From contig NZ_JAMXOC010000009.1 of the NCBI RefSeq assembly GCF_024721265.1, forward strand, positions 36,193 through 100,192: DNA of 64,000 nucleotides. Direction: 5' to 3'. Position numbers and translations under genes: made by a program. The notes below the pieces were generated by a model. That model was given only the letters and a program-made list of their open reading frames with translations. It did not search any database and was not told the origin of the DNA. Positions within the stretch are counted from its first letter, which is position 1. Each line of letters starts with the position of its first letter. This document shows positions 53,531 to 62,651 of this stretch, in pieces. This stretch comes from Ohessyouella blattaphilus. GTDB lineage: Bacteria > Bacillota > Clostridia > Lachnospirales > Lachnospiraceae.

Positions 53531-54907
53531 TTATATTTTTTTCGCAACCTTCATCATAATTGCGCATTCCACACGTTTTCTCTGCATTTCACAGCCAATT
53601 TTATACGTTCCGTTTAAATCATTTTGGAAATTGTATGCATTTGCCATACAACCACCGCTACAGTAATATTTTGCAAAGCAACTTTGACAATCTGTCTTTG
53701 TATAAACGTTGCACCCTCTAAACTCGTCAGCAATATCTGTTCTCGTAATTCCAGCATCTACATTTCCCATTAAGAATTCTTCTTGACCAACGAACTGATG
53801 ACAAGGATAAAAATCACCCCAAGGCGTTACTGCCAAATATTCCGTCCCGGAACCGCAACCTGATAGTCGCTTTGAAAGACACGGACCACCTTCTAAATCT
53901 ATCATAAAATGGAAGAAATTAAAGTCCTCTCCCACACGTTCTCGGTCAAGCATTAATCTGGCGAGACGGTCATACTCTTCCATAATAACCGGTAAGTCCT
54001 CTTCTCTGATTGCATAAGGATCGCTTTCATCTCCCACAACCGGCTCCATCGACATCTGCTTAAATCCTAGATCTGCAAAGTGAAGGATGTCTTCACCAAA
54101 GTCAAGATTATTTCGCGTAAATGTCCCTCTGATGTAATACTTCTCCTGATTTCTAGAATCCGCTAGCTTTTTAAACTTAGGAACAATCAATTCATAGCTT
54201 CCCGAACCGTTTCTAAAGGGACGCATCTGATCGTTCACTTCTTTTCTACCATCTAAAGATAAAACAACGTTGTCCATCTCCTGATTGACAAACTCCATTA
54301 TTTCATCATTTAAAAGCACCCCGTTAGTCGTTAAAGTGAACCGAAAGTGCTTATCATGCGGTTCTTCCAAACTGCGTCCATAGGCAACTAACTGCTTAAC
54401 CACATCCCAGTTCATCAGCGGCTCTCCGCCAAAAAAGTCTACCTCTAAATTTCTTCTCGTCCCCGAATTCGCTACCAAAAAGTCTAATGCCTTCTTTCCC
54501 ACCTCAAAGCTCATAAGTGCTCGGCGACCGTGGTACTCACCCTCTTCAGCAAAGCAATATTTACATGCCAGATTGCAATCGTGAGCGATATGTAAGCATA
54601 GTGCTTTAACAATCGTCTTTCGTTCTTTCACCTGCTCTAGGAGCCCTTTGTGAACATCAGGAGCAAAAAGTAACCCTGTCTTTGTCAGCTCCACTAATTC
54701 ATCTAAAATTTCTTTGTTTTCCGAATCTTCAAAGAAGCTATCTTTATATAAACCCTCTAATTCACTTACCGTGAAATCGTGATTCTCTTCATTCTTTGTC
54801 TTTACATACGCTAGTACATCATAACTTTTCTCATCAAACTCATGTACAGCACCGCTATTAACATCTAATACAATGTTCAAACCGTTATTCTTATATTGAT
54901 GAACCAT
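53531..54907 (-). CDS. scfB: SCIFF maturase, radical SAM/SPASM enzyme
   Basis: Makes Cys-to-Thr thioether bridges on the SCIFF peptide (known for the family). 458 residues from ATG 54907, with AGGAG just before it. The SAM cluster is CLHIAHDCNLACKYCFAEEG, where Cys-x3-Cys-x2-Cys is DCNLACKYC. A C-terminal SPASM domain supplies Cys for two more clusters: GCGSGTEYLAV, DFYPCHQFV, TDCQSCFAKYYCSGGC and KIGCEMQR. An N-terminal peptide-binding segment (about 1-90) precedes the barrel. The substrate peptide is 79 bases upstream, and secDF follows. Confidence 0.95.
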   Translation of the reverse strand: MVHQYKNNGLNIVLDVNSGAVHEFDEKSYDVLAYVKTKNEENHDFTVSELEGLYKDSFFEDSENKEILDELVELTKTGLLFAPDVHKGLLEQVKERKTIVKALCLHIAHDCNLACKYCFAEEGEYHGRRALMSFEVGKKALDFLVANSGTRRNLEVDFFGGEPLMNWDVVKQLVAYGRSLEEPHDKHFRFTLTTNGVLLNDEIMEFVNQEMDNVVLSLDGRKEVNDQMRPFRNGSGSYELIVPKFKKLADSRNQEKYYIRGTFTRNNLDFGEDILHFADLGFKQMSMEPVVGDESDPYAIREEDLPVIMEEYDRLARLMLDRERVGEDFNFFHFMIDLEGGPCLSKRLSGCGSGTEYLAVTPWGDFYPCHQFVGQEEFLMGNVDAGITRTDIADEFRGCNVYTKTDCQSCFAKYYCSGGCMANAYNFQNDLNGTYKIGCEMQRKRVECAIMMKVAKKI

Positions 54908-54949
54908 CTTTTCTCCTATTTGCCATCTAAAAGATGACACGTAAAGAGA

Positions 54950-54969
54950 CAGCGACTCGGGAGTCGCTG
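54950..54969 (-). other. Hairpin between scfA and scfB
   Basis: CAGCGACTC (54950-54958) and GAGTCGCTG (54961-54969), a perfect 9-bp stem with a tiny loop. It is followed by TCTCTTT on the minus strand, too weak for full termination. It probably lowers scfB expression relative to the precursor peptide. Confidence 0.7.
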
Positions 54970-54986
54970 CCCAAATTTGAAATTAT

Positions 54987-55130
54987 TTATTTCTTTTGTT
55001 CGCAAACTTGATTACCTACAGTACAAGAAGTCTTACAAGCTGATTGGCAAGAAGTCTGGCACTCACCGCAACCGCCTTTCTTAACTGTCTTGTTCAAAGT
55101 CTCTGCATTAACTGTCTTGATATGTTTCAT
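54987..55130 (-). CDS. scfA: SCIFF ranthipeptide precursor
   Basis: 47-residue peptide, too short for most gene finders. Start ATG 55130, nine bases after AGGAGGTG. The peptide opens MKHIKTVNAETLNKTVKKGG, followed by six cysteines at positions 21, 24, 28, 32, 36 and 43, the 'six Cys in forty-five residues' pattern. Thr occurs between Cys residues, as needed for Cys-Thr thioether links. The maturase scfB lies just downstream. SCIFF peptides are conserved in clostridia and related to ranthipeptides; quorum-type roles have been suggested, not settled. Confidence 0.96.
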   Translation of the reverse strand: MKHIKTVNAETLNKTVKKGGCGECQTSCQSACKTSCTVGNQVCEQKK

Positions 55131-55165
55131 TTTTCCTTACACCTCCTAGGCTTAATGCTTAAAAC

Positions 55166-55194
55166 ATTATAACATACGTATACTTGTTTTTAAA
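55166..55194 (-). promoter_or_regulatory. Promoter of scfA
   Basis: TTTAAA (55194-55189), 17 bases, TATAAT (55171-55166) on the minus strand, with TGT before the -10. The -10 is consensus, the -35 four of six. Confidence 0.7.
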
Positions 55195-55247
55195 GAGAAT
55201 TTATACTATTATTAAATGGTCAAAAAAATCAAAAACGGAGGATTCTC

Positions 55248-55694
55248 ATGAGTAAAATAGATGAAGTAAGAAGCGATATGATTGCCGCCATGAAAGCCGG
55301 CGACAAAGATACCAAAGAAAGCTTCTCAATGCTTCTCGCAGCATTAAAAAACAAAGCCATTGATAAAAGAGAGGACTTGACTCCTGAAGAAGAGACTCAA
55401 GTGATTCTTAAAGAACTAAAGCAAACCAAAGAAACCATCGATACCACTCCTGCTGACCGCACCGATATTATCGACGAGTGCAAAAAGCGTATTGCTGTCC
55501 TAGAAAGATATGCTCCTAAAATGATGACTGAAGCCGAAATTCGTAGCATTGTGCAAGAAGTCCTTACTGACCTTGGCATCGATGCCCCGACTGGAAAAGA
55601 CAAGGGCAACATCATGAAAAACCTGATGCCAAAAGTCAAGGGAAAAGCTGATGGCAAACTTGTTAATGAGATTGTGCAAGATTATATCGACTAA
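55248..55694 (+). CDS. yqeY: GatB/YqeY domain protein
   Basis: 148 residues, all-helical, with the YqeY domain that resembles the tail of the GatB amidotransferase subunit. Motifs: DEVRSDMIAAMKAGDKDTKE, MLLAALKNKAIDKRE and LMPKVKGKADGKLVNEIVQD. It may bind tRNA or help tRNA-dependent amidation, but its role is unproven. ATG 55248 has GGAGG 6 bases before it. Plus strand, divergent from scfA, with its own terminator. Confidence 0.93.
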   Translation: MSKIDEVRSDMIAAMKAGDKDTKESFSMLLAALKNKAIDKREDLTPEEETQVILKELKQTKETIDTTPADRTDIIDECKKRIAVLERYAPKMMTEAEIRSIVQEVLTDLGIDAPTGKDKGNIMKNLMPKVKGKADGKLVNEIVQDYID

Positions 55695-55705
55695 CGACAG
55701 AATAC

Positions 55706-55746
55706 GAAAAGCGCTTGGATTAGTCTCCAAGACGCTTTTCTTTTTT
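55706..55746. terminator. Bidirectional terminator after yqeY
   Basis: GAAAAGCG-CTTGGA and TCCAAG-A-CGCTTTTC with one bulge, a 6-base loop and T6 on the plus strand. On the minus strand it can end the CAP-SLH gene. Confidence 0.88.
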
Positions 55747-55761
55747 ACTGCCCATCTACAA

Positions 55762-57213
55762 CTACAACCCTAAATACGTAACCATAATAGCTGCTGCTTG
55801 TGCTCTAACCGCTAGAGATGACGGTTGTATATATCCATTCACCCCTTTTATTATGCCCATTCCTACAGCCCATTGCATTGTTTTAACTGCATATTCCGAG
55901 ACACTTTCACAATCAGGGAACTGGTGCAAATCCGCTGTATAATTCACATCGTATCCTTTATATTTTGAATAATTATAAAGCATCGCTGCGATTTGCTCTC
56001 TATTAATATTATCACCTACACCAAAACGTCCGTCCTCATACCCATTTACAACCCCATTTTGAGCCGCCCACAAAACCGCATTCGTATACCACTGTCCCTT
56101 TGCAACATCACTAAAACGATTCGTATATGTCACTGCCGGCTGACCTTCTAAACGATGTAACATCACTGCTAATTGCGCTCTAGCCAAACCAACATTTGGG
56201 CCAAATGAATTTGCATTCATTCCATTCATAATTCCTGCCACATTTACTTTCATTACAGATCCAAAAAACCAAGCATTCTCTGCCACATCGACAAATGGAT
56301 GGACCAAGAGAGTAAACGTAGTCGCTTTCCCCTTATAATTGACCGTGACCGTCTGATATCCTTTTGTGTTATAATTAAAGCCGCTGCACATAGACTCTGT
56401 TACGGGAACATAATAGGTATCATTGCCCACCTGTGTTTCTAATGCAATTCCTAAGTGGTCAATAACTTCTCCTTTTCCTCTGTTAACAACATATATGTAA
56501 TCATTACTAACAGAAATGCTACTAGGTGCTGCCGTTCCGATAAAAAACTGCACCCACCTATAATTATTTTCACCCGCCCCCAAAGCCGAAAAACCTGATT
56601 GTAAGATATTATTCCTATGTCCCTCACTATTCATCCATAACCCCAGCGCATCAGTAGAATTGCTTGCCCCCCAAGCAATGTTCTCACCTGCCGAATTCGC
56701 ACTAATATCAAACTCTGATAAAACGCTAAAGCATGATGTGCCGTCTGGTCTATCGTGATCAAATTTAACATTAAGTTCACCAGCTCTCTTAGCTGCCGCA
56801 CGGGTAAGTGCTTCACTTGTACCTAACGCATCCGCTCCATTCCCATAAATTCTACGATACGCATTTGTTAGAGTTAAAACCCCGAATGCTTTTGGATTTA
56901 GCTTGTGAAAAAAATCCGCTGAACTCGATTGACTCGTCGCATCCAAAATAGCATTTTGTTGAAAACTTTCTTCACTGACGAAATACTCTGCAAGAGCTTC
57001 AACACTCAAGTCAACATCACCTTGCCCAGATATATCCACTATATTCTGCGCCTTATCGACAATCTCTCTCACATCCTCATTTACAGTTTTTAACTCCTTC
57101 ACTTCAGTTTGCGTATCTAAATAATTCGCATTATCTTGTGCTTTAGAACTTGTATACACACATAAAGTCAACATGCTCAAACATACTAAACTCGCTACTA
57201 TTTTCTTAAACAC
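55762..57213 (-). CDS. Secreted CAP-domain protein with three SLH domains
   Basis: 483 residues. A signal peptide (about 1-25) precedes a CAP/SCP domain (about 115-230) with LTNAYRRIYGNGADALGTSE, FDHDRPDG, SAGENIAWG and WMNSEGHRNNILQSGFSALG, including the His and Glu of the CAP pocket. Three SLH repeats (about 310-483) begin FVDVAENAWFFGSVMKVN, FSDVAKGQWYTNAVLWAA and FPDCESVSEYAVKTMQWA. It should be held at the wall through the SLH domains. Start GTG 57213 behind AAGGAG. Its SLH part resembles, but is not identical to, those of the next two genes. Confidence 0.9.
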   Translation of the reverse strand: MFKKIVASLVCLSMLTLCVYTSSKAQDNANYLDTQTEVKELKTVNEDVREIVDKAQNIVDISGQGDVDLSVEALAEYFVSEESFQQNAILDATSQSSSADFFHKLNPKAFGVLTLTNAYRRIYGNGADALGTSEALTRAAAKRAGELNVKFDHDRPDGTSCFSVLSEFDISANSAGENIAWGASNSTDALGLWMNSEGHRNNILQSGFSALGAGENNYRWVQFFIGTAAPSSISVSNDYIYVVNRGKGEVIDHLGIALETQVGNDTYYVPVTESMCSGFNYNTKGYQTVTVNYKGKATTFTLLVHPFVDVAENAWFFGSVMKVNVAGIMNGMNANSFGPNVGLARAQLAVMLHRLEGQPAVTYTNRFSDVAKGQWYTNAVLWAAQNGVVNGYEDGRFGVGDNINREQIAAMLYNYSKYKGYDVNYTADLHQFPDCESVSEYAVKTMQWAVGMGIIKGVNGYIQPSSLAVRAQAAAIMVTYLGL

Positions 57214-57239
57214 TATCGTCTGTCTCCTTCATCAATTAA

Positions 57240-60200
57240 TTAATATTCATACACATTTAAATACCGCATCATTATCGCTGCACATTGAGCCCTTACAGCG
57301 CTACCTTGCGGGTCTAACTTACCATTCGTTCCTGAAATAAAGCCAACACCCACCGCCCATTGAAGTGACTTTTTTGCATATGCAGAAACGTTACTATTAT
57401 CAGGGAATACTGATAAGTCTCCGCTTTGACTCAAATCATACCCTTTAAACTTAGAATAGCTATACAGCATCGTCGCAATCTGTTCTCTATTTATACTATC
57501 ACCAACACCAAACCTACCATCTTTATAACCATTAACGATACCATTCTGAGCTGCCCATAAAATCGGCTTTGTATACCACTGCCCATCAGCTACATCGCTA
57601 AAGCGGTTATCATACTCCACGCTGGGACTGCCTTCTAACTTATAAAGAAGGGCTGCAAACTGGGCTCTAGCTAAGTTCTCGGTTGCTCCGAAAAATGTTG
57701 GATTCAGACCAGTCATAATGCCTCTTTGGCTAACAAACTTTACTGAAGAATAAAACCAGTCTTCAGTAGAAACATCCGTAAATAAAAGCGGAGACAATTC
57801 CTTGTCTATTGTGCCATCCCCATTGTCATCAATATATAAAACAACCGTTTGTGAGTTCTCCGTATTAATATTCATCTTAGTGTTTTCTGTTATTGGTACG
57901 TCTAAAAACTTTCTTGTATCTACAAGATTATTGTTTGCATCCCACCACTCAAGCGTTAAGTCCATTGTTCCGTAACCAGCCCCGTCTAATTGAATATCGA
58001 ATGCTTCATCTTTAAGCGATAAAAGCTTCTTATCTGCATCTCTGCCATAAATCAACAAACTCCCAAAAGAAGCCTCTTGCGAAAAATTGTCCAGGCTTGA
58101 ATCTAGAATTTCTTGCCCCTTAGATACACTTACTTCTACAGGACATTCGATATATATATTTGTTCTTTCATCTAAAACCTCTTCAATAATCTCAGATTGA
58201 GCTTCTTCATCTTTTAAAATAGAGAAAATTGTATTTAACGCCTCAATTTCTCCCTTTTTCTGACCTTCACCACCACAAGTTCCTCCATGATTAGTTTTTA
58301 TAAAATGAACTCTTTTTACGTCACTTTCAAAATTTAAAGTTCTTAATTTCCCACACATTGTTGCCGAATATAATGGGACCGTCCCATCACCCGGAATAGT
58401 GCCTAGTGTATTGGATTCTTGCCTTGGCTGCACCACCTCTTTTCCTGCTTCATCAAGTGATGCATATGTCATTGTATCTTGACCATATCCTACTATAAAA
58501 TATGAGTCCGGATAATCAACTAAATGATTATAATTTTTTGATTTTAATCCTTCATGGAACTTAACAGCTGCATCCATGTTTGATAGAAAAATCTTTGTGC
58601 ACGTGGCATCGAAGTCTTCATAGCTCATTTCTGTATATGTAGTCTTTTTAAAGTCTTTTTTTTCTTGGAACCATGGATATTTTTCATAATATTGCCGTGT
58701 CGGAATTAGTTCTGCTAAAGCAGGAAATTTTGTTTTGACTTCCGTGTTTAAACCAAGAAAATACATACCTTTTTCAGCGCCCATGTACACGATATCCTCC
58801 GAATCAGTCAAACGTTCACCTAATGCTCTGTCTAACAATAGAGGTGAACCTTCATAAGGAGTTCCACAAGTAATAATTTTCCTTACTTTTTCATAACCGT
58901 ATTGTTTAGCGTACGAAGAAGTGACTAGCCCTCCCATACTATGTGCCACAACATCAACCTTATCAGCGTTATTTTGTTCTAGTATAAGCGATATATCTCT
59001 AGCCAGGTTGTTTGCAGAAACCTCATTACTTTGTCTAAAATCATAGGAAGATATATAAATTTTCCTATCCGGAAATTCTTTACAAAGTGCGTCAATCAAA
59101 CCTTTGTAAGTATTTAGGGCACCATATTCTCTATCTGCATCTGGTGTCAGTAGCATATCTTTGGCATTACCTCTAGTATAGAGAATAGGATTGGTCTTTA
59201 AATCAAGCTTTCCCGCCGAAAAAAGCTGTAGTCCCTTAGGGTCCCACAGTTTATCACCGTTCTTAGTAAAAAGGTTACTTCCCATAACGCCCGGAACAAC
59301 CACAATCGGAATTTTACCCTTCTTCAATTCTGGATCCGTATCGGACCATAATTCGGACTCAATAGGCAACTGAATCACAGGTCTTAATCCTAACTTCCAA
59401 GTACAATATACTCTTCCGTTCATCAAACTCCCGCCATGTGAAAGTGACCCATTTGCTGAAACAAACCCTGGTTCTAGGTAACCATAGCTTAATACCTCCG
59501 GAGATCTGGTCCAATAATAAGCTGTGCCCTTCTCGCTATTAATTTGCGAAGTGTCTCCTACCCAAGAAGTCGTAAACCCTGAACCTAAATATGGTAAATA
59601 TTTAGCCTCTCTATCTATCGTGATTTCCTCGGTTACAGGGAAGCCCAATTCAACGCTCTTTAGTTCATCCCATGACAATAAATACACCTTATCTTCTGTG
59701 TCGGCTCCTCCATTGAGTCCATGGTCTGACACACGAGCATTAGACACATACGAAATTTTAATATCATTTTTTTCATCTTCAGAAAATGCTTTGTTATAAA
59801 ATGGGCCGTTCAAATGGGCTCTTACATCTGAATTTTCCCATTTTGTATTTTTTCCAACAAGTCCATCTTTATGATACGCACATGTATCTAAAATTTTATC
59901 CGCCAAAAGAGTGAACGCGCCTTCCTTCTCTTGTAAAACTCTCCACTTTATTGGCGTACATTTATAGTAGCTCCTCCCACTATCCCAATATTTAACACCA
60001 TCTAGAATAGTCAATCCATTTTCGTCAAACTCCGCTGAATCTAGTCTTCTCTCAATCTCATCATCTGAAACTATTTTTTGTGGCCATGAGCCGAAGTATA
60101 TGTATCTAATTTCCGAAACCATATTCGCGATTTTAGTTTGTGTCCTTTCCGCTTGCTCCATTTGTGCTTCATCTGCATTCCCTTCTTGCTCTTGCGTATT

Positions 60201-60476
60201 CTCATCCGCAACAATATCTAACTCATTTTCAGCATCACCTAACTCTTCCTCAGTACTTATTTCATCACCACCATTACTTAATTCGCTGTCCACATCATTT
60301 GCCAACGTGTCACCTGATGCTAAATTTTCTTCTAATTCAGTTTCATCGATTATGTTAACTTCTACGCCCTCTTCAGGCGTCTCCTCCGCTAACACCGATA
60401 AAAAAGATGTAGTTAGTAGAATCGTTATCAGAATAATTGCTGACATTCCAGAAAAAACTTTCTTATGCACTTTCAA
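57240..60476 (-). CDS. Secreted alpha/beta-hydrolase (LCAT/PGAP1-like) with DUF6273 and three SLH domains
   Basis: 1078 residues. A signal peptide is followed by an acidic linker (about 35-120) and a DUF6273-type domain (about 128-350; IYFGSWPQ, KWRVLQEKEG, YYWTRSPE, LGLRPVIQL). An alpha/beta-hydrolase follows (about 375-730), with IPIVVVPGVMGSNLFTKNG, the nucleophile in VVAHSMGGLVTSSYAKQYG, Asp in IPGDGTVPLYS and His in TNHGGTCGG; this is a lipase or acyltransferase of the LCAT type. Three SLH domains (about 900-1078) close the protein. The start is a TTG, 8 bases after AGGAGG; an ATG nearby leads at once to a stop. Probably acts on lipids or acyl esters near the envelope. Confidence 0.88.
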   Translation of the reverse strand: MKVHKKVFSGMSAIILITILLTTSFLSVLAEETPEEGVEVNIIDETELEENLASGDTLANDVDSELSNGGDEISTEEELGDAENELDIVADENTQEQEGNADEAQMEQAERTQTKIANMVSEIRYIYFGSWPQKIVSDDEIERRLDSAEFDENGLTILDGVKYWDSGRSYYKCTPIKWRVLQEKEGAFTLLADKILDTCAYHKDGLVGKNTKWENSDVRAHLNGPFYNKAFSEDEKNDIKISYVSNARVSDHGLNGGADTEDKVYLLSWDELKSVELGFPVTEEITIDREAKYLPYLGSGFTTSWVGDTSQINSEKGTAYYWTRSPEVLSYGYLEPGFVSANGSLSHGGSLMNGRVYCTWKLGLRPVIQLPIESELWSDTDPELKKGKIPIVVVPGVMGSNLFTKNGDKLWDPKGLQLFSAGKLDLKTNPILYTRGNAKDMLLTPDADREYGALNTYKGLIDALCKEFPDRKIYISSYDFRQSNEVSANNLARDISLILEQNNADKVDVVAHSMGGLVTSSYAKQYGYEKVRKIITCGTPYEGSPLLLDRALGERLTDSEDIVYMGAEKGMYFLGLNTEVKTKFPALAELIPTRQYYEKYPWFQEKKDFKKTTYTEMSYEDFDATCTKIFLSNMDAAVKFHEGLKSKNYNHLVDYPDSYFIVGYGQDTMTYASLDEAGKEVVQPRQESNTLGTIPGDGTVPLYSATMCGKLRTLNFESDVKRVHFIKTNHGGTCGGEGQKKGEIEALNTIFSILKDEEAQSEIIEEVLDERTNIYIECPVEVSVSKGQEILDSSLDNFSQEASFGSLLIYGRDADKKLLSLKDEAFDIQLDGAGYGTMDLTLEWWDANNNLVDTRKFLDVPITENTKMNINTENSQTVVLYIDDNGDGTIDKELSPLLFTDVSTEDWFYSSVKFVSQRGIMTGLNPTFFGATENLARAQFAALLYKLEGSPSVEYDNRFSDVADGQWYTKPILWAAQNGIVNGYKDGRFGVGDSINREQIATMLYSYSKFKGYDLSQSGDLSVFPDNSNVSAYAKKSLQWAVGVGFISGTNGKLDPQGSAVRAQCAAIMMRYLNVYEY
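57254..57660 (-). repeat. Direct repeat copy 1: SLH-coding DNA
   Basis: This roughly 400-base stretch, encoding the last SLH domains of the hydrolase, is nearly identical to 60668-61074 (constant offset 3414). Only scattered single-base changes are seen. It points to recent duplication or gene conversion. Confidence 0.9.
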
Positions 60477-60586
60477 CCCATTGTCCTCCTACTTTTCTAA
60501 TAATTATTTTGATAAACTTTACCATATGATATTTTGATATCAATATAACTTTTTTACTATTTGCTTCTTTTAGCCATTTTGGGGAT

Positions 60587-60594
60587 CCCCCCCC
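60587..60594. repeat. Homopolymer tract of eight C
   Basis: CCCCCCCC directly after GGGGATCCCC, in the AT-rich spacer before the hydrolase gene. The spacer (60477-60656) holds no gene; a possible promoter for the hydrolase, TTGATA-16-TAAAGT, lies downstream of the tract. Confidence 0.8.
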
Positions 60595-60656
60595 GTTTTG
60601 TGAGATTACACAAAAGAACCTTCGTAATAATCCTACAAACTTCTTCTTCACCTCTT

Positions 60657-62180
60657 TTACTCATATGCATTTAAATACCGCATCATAATAGCTGCACATT
60701 GAGCCCTTACAGCGCTACCTTGCGGGTCTAACTTACCATTCGTTCCTGAAATAAAGCCAACACCCACCGCCCATTGAAGTGACTTTTTCGCATATACAGA
60801 AACCTTACTATTATCAGGGAATACTGATAAGTCTCCGCTTTGACTTAAATCATACCCTTTAAACTTAGAATAGCTATACAGCATTGTCGCAATCTGTTCT
60901 CTATTTATACTATCACCAACGCCAAACCTACCATCTTGATAACCATTAACGATACCATTCTGAGCCGCCCATAAAATCGGCTTTGTATACCACTGCCCAT
61001 CAGCTACATCGCTAAAGCGGTTATCATACTCCACGCTGGGACTGCCTTCTAACTTATAAAGAAGGGCCGCAAATTGGGCTCTAACAAGGTCTTCAGTTGG
61101 ACCAAAATAATTATTATCAAGACCTGTCATAACCCTTCTTTGATATACATTTTTTACTGCTCCATAATACCAATCATCAGGTCGTACATCAACAAAAGCT
61201 ATATCTCCATCTTTTGGTAGTTTTCTAATGTCAAGCTTTGAATAGGAGCATCCTTTCCATGCACTTGTATTTGGATACGTTTCGAAAAGCTTATCTGCAA
61301 CGATCCTCTTATTCGCTTCTATATTTCCCACATAGCAAAATAAGTTCTCCGCTACTTGGGGTTCTTTGCAGACAAGAGCATACTCTGCATTTTCCCCCTG
61401 AATAGAAATATTCAGATCAGAATTATATATGCTCACACCGCCACAACTCGTTTCCTCAAATCCCCAATCCCACGTAACGCCGGCAACAATTCCATAAGCC
61501 CTAGAGTTCTTTCCAAGATCTATATTAATAGTTGCATTATCAATGATAATATCTCCATTCCAAATATTTATTCCCACATAGATGTGCTCAGCTTCATATT
61601 CTGGAACAATCGGCGCTGTATTTTTTATATTTACCTCACCTCCTCGAATACAGACGCGCTGATAATATTTCGTGTCTGCCGCTGTGCTTATTCCTATATA
61701 GGCCGGAGAGGGTATAGAAGAATCTGTTTCTATATTATAAACTCCTGATTCAATTTCAAAAAAAGTCTTGTAGGCAATTTGAATATTGTGACAATTAACG
61801 CTTCCTTCCCCACTAAAAATGTAAGAAGCATAATCTTCCACATCGCGCCAGTTGCCAATACAATTAATCGTCATGAACGAGTTCTCTCCTGAAAATTCAA
61901 CCCGCATCGGTCTATCCGACTTTCCCATACGAAGTCCTAAAATTCCTCCGTCCTGATAATTCGAGATAGATAATACCCCTGTCTCTTTATCATAGCTAAT
62001 TCGCCCCGCATAATCTTGGTTGTTTCCATTTTCCTCACTATAAACAATGACAGCACCTGTGCTTGAGCCCTCTACTTCTAACGTAATCCACGTCTTCTCG
62101 TCCGCGATTGCAACGTCTTCTTCAGCCCTTACAGTCGGATTAAATGTAAATGCTCCATAGTCGGTACCTAGCCAGTTTTG
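60657..62180 (-). pseudogene. SLH-domain surface protein, 5' end cut off by IS66
   Basis: The frame stays open from the stop at 60657 up past 62180, but its beginning has been replaced by IS66 DNA. The first ATG inside is at 61928 (423 residues); before it the reading continues with WITLEVEGSSTGAVIVYSEE and GRISYDKETGVLSISNYQDG, clearly part of the same protein. This N-terminal part resembles right-handed beta-helix or carbohydrate-binding surface modules of clostridia. Three SLH domains follow (about 247-423 from ATG 61928), nearly identical to those of the hydrolase. No signal peptide remains, so the product should not be exported. Confidence 0.82.
60668..61074 (-). repeat. Direct repeat copy 2: SLH-coding DNA
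   Basis: Counterpart of 57254-57660. Translated, the two differ at only a few residues (for example SNVSAYA against SKVSVYA). Similarity fades at once upstream of the repeat, as expected for gene conversion limited to the SLH module. Confidence 0.9.
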
Positions 62181-62270
62181 TATATATTTGAGACAATAGA
62201 CTGAACTTTTAATACTAAGTCTAAATAGTTGAAACTTAACTTTTTAGACCGACTACAAGGAGAACAGTCT

Positions 62271-62651
62271 ATGTTAAAATCAGAAGCAATGATTGCTCGC
62301 CAATACCGTTTGCAGGAATGGGCCGAGCAGATTAAAGATTGTAACAATCGCCCTTATAAGGTGACCGTTGAGGATTGGTGCGACGCTAACGGAATTACAA
62401 AGGCAAATTATTACTATCGACTAAAGAAAGTACGACAAGCTTATCTGGCAAATGGTATCGATGCCGAAGAGCAAACATCTATTGTGCAAGTACCGATTGC
62501 TAAAACTGCAATCACAACAGTACATGATAATTCAGAACCAGTAGAAAGTCAGAATCTTGAACTTTCCGTAGGCGCTTTTTCGCTGAAAGTGAATGGTTCT
62601 ACCTCTATGGAGCTTTTAGATAGAGTTCTTAGGGTGATTGCCAATGCTTAA
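62271..62651 (+). CDS. tnpA: IS66 accessory protein TnpA
   Basis: 126 residues, small DNA-binding protein with a helix-turn-helix (VEDWCDANGITKANYYYRLK, about 35-55). Required for IS66 transposition. ATG 62271 has AAGGAG upstream; a TTG at 62229 would add 14 residues without a ribosome site. The stop overlaps tnpB by 8 bases (coupling). Confidence 0.9.
   Translation: MLKSEAMIARQYRLQEWAEQIKDCNNRPYKVTVEDWCDANGITKANYYYRLKKVRQAYLANGIDAEEQTSIVQVPIAKTAITTVHDNSEPVESQNLELSVGAFSLKVNGSTSMELLDRVLRVIANA

Noticed and set aside
60463..60651. 62-codon frame before the SLH hydrolase
   Set aside because: Overlaps the hydrolase start and spans the promoter-like region and the C8 tract; no supporting signals.
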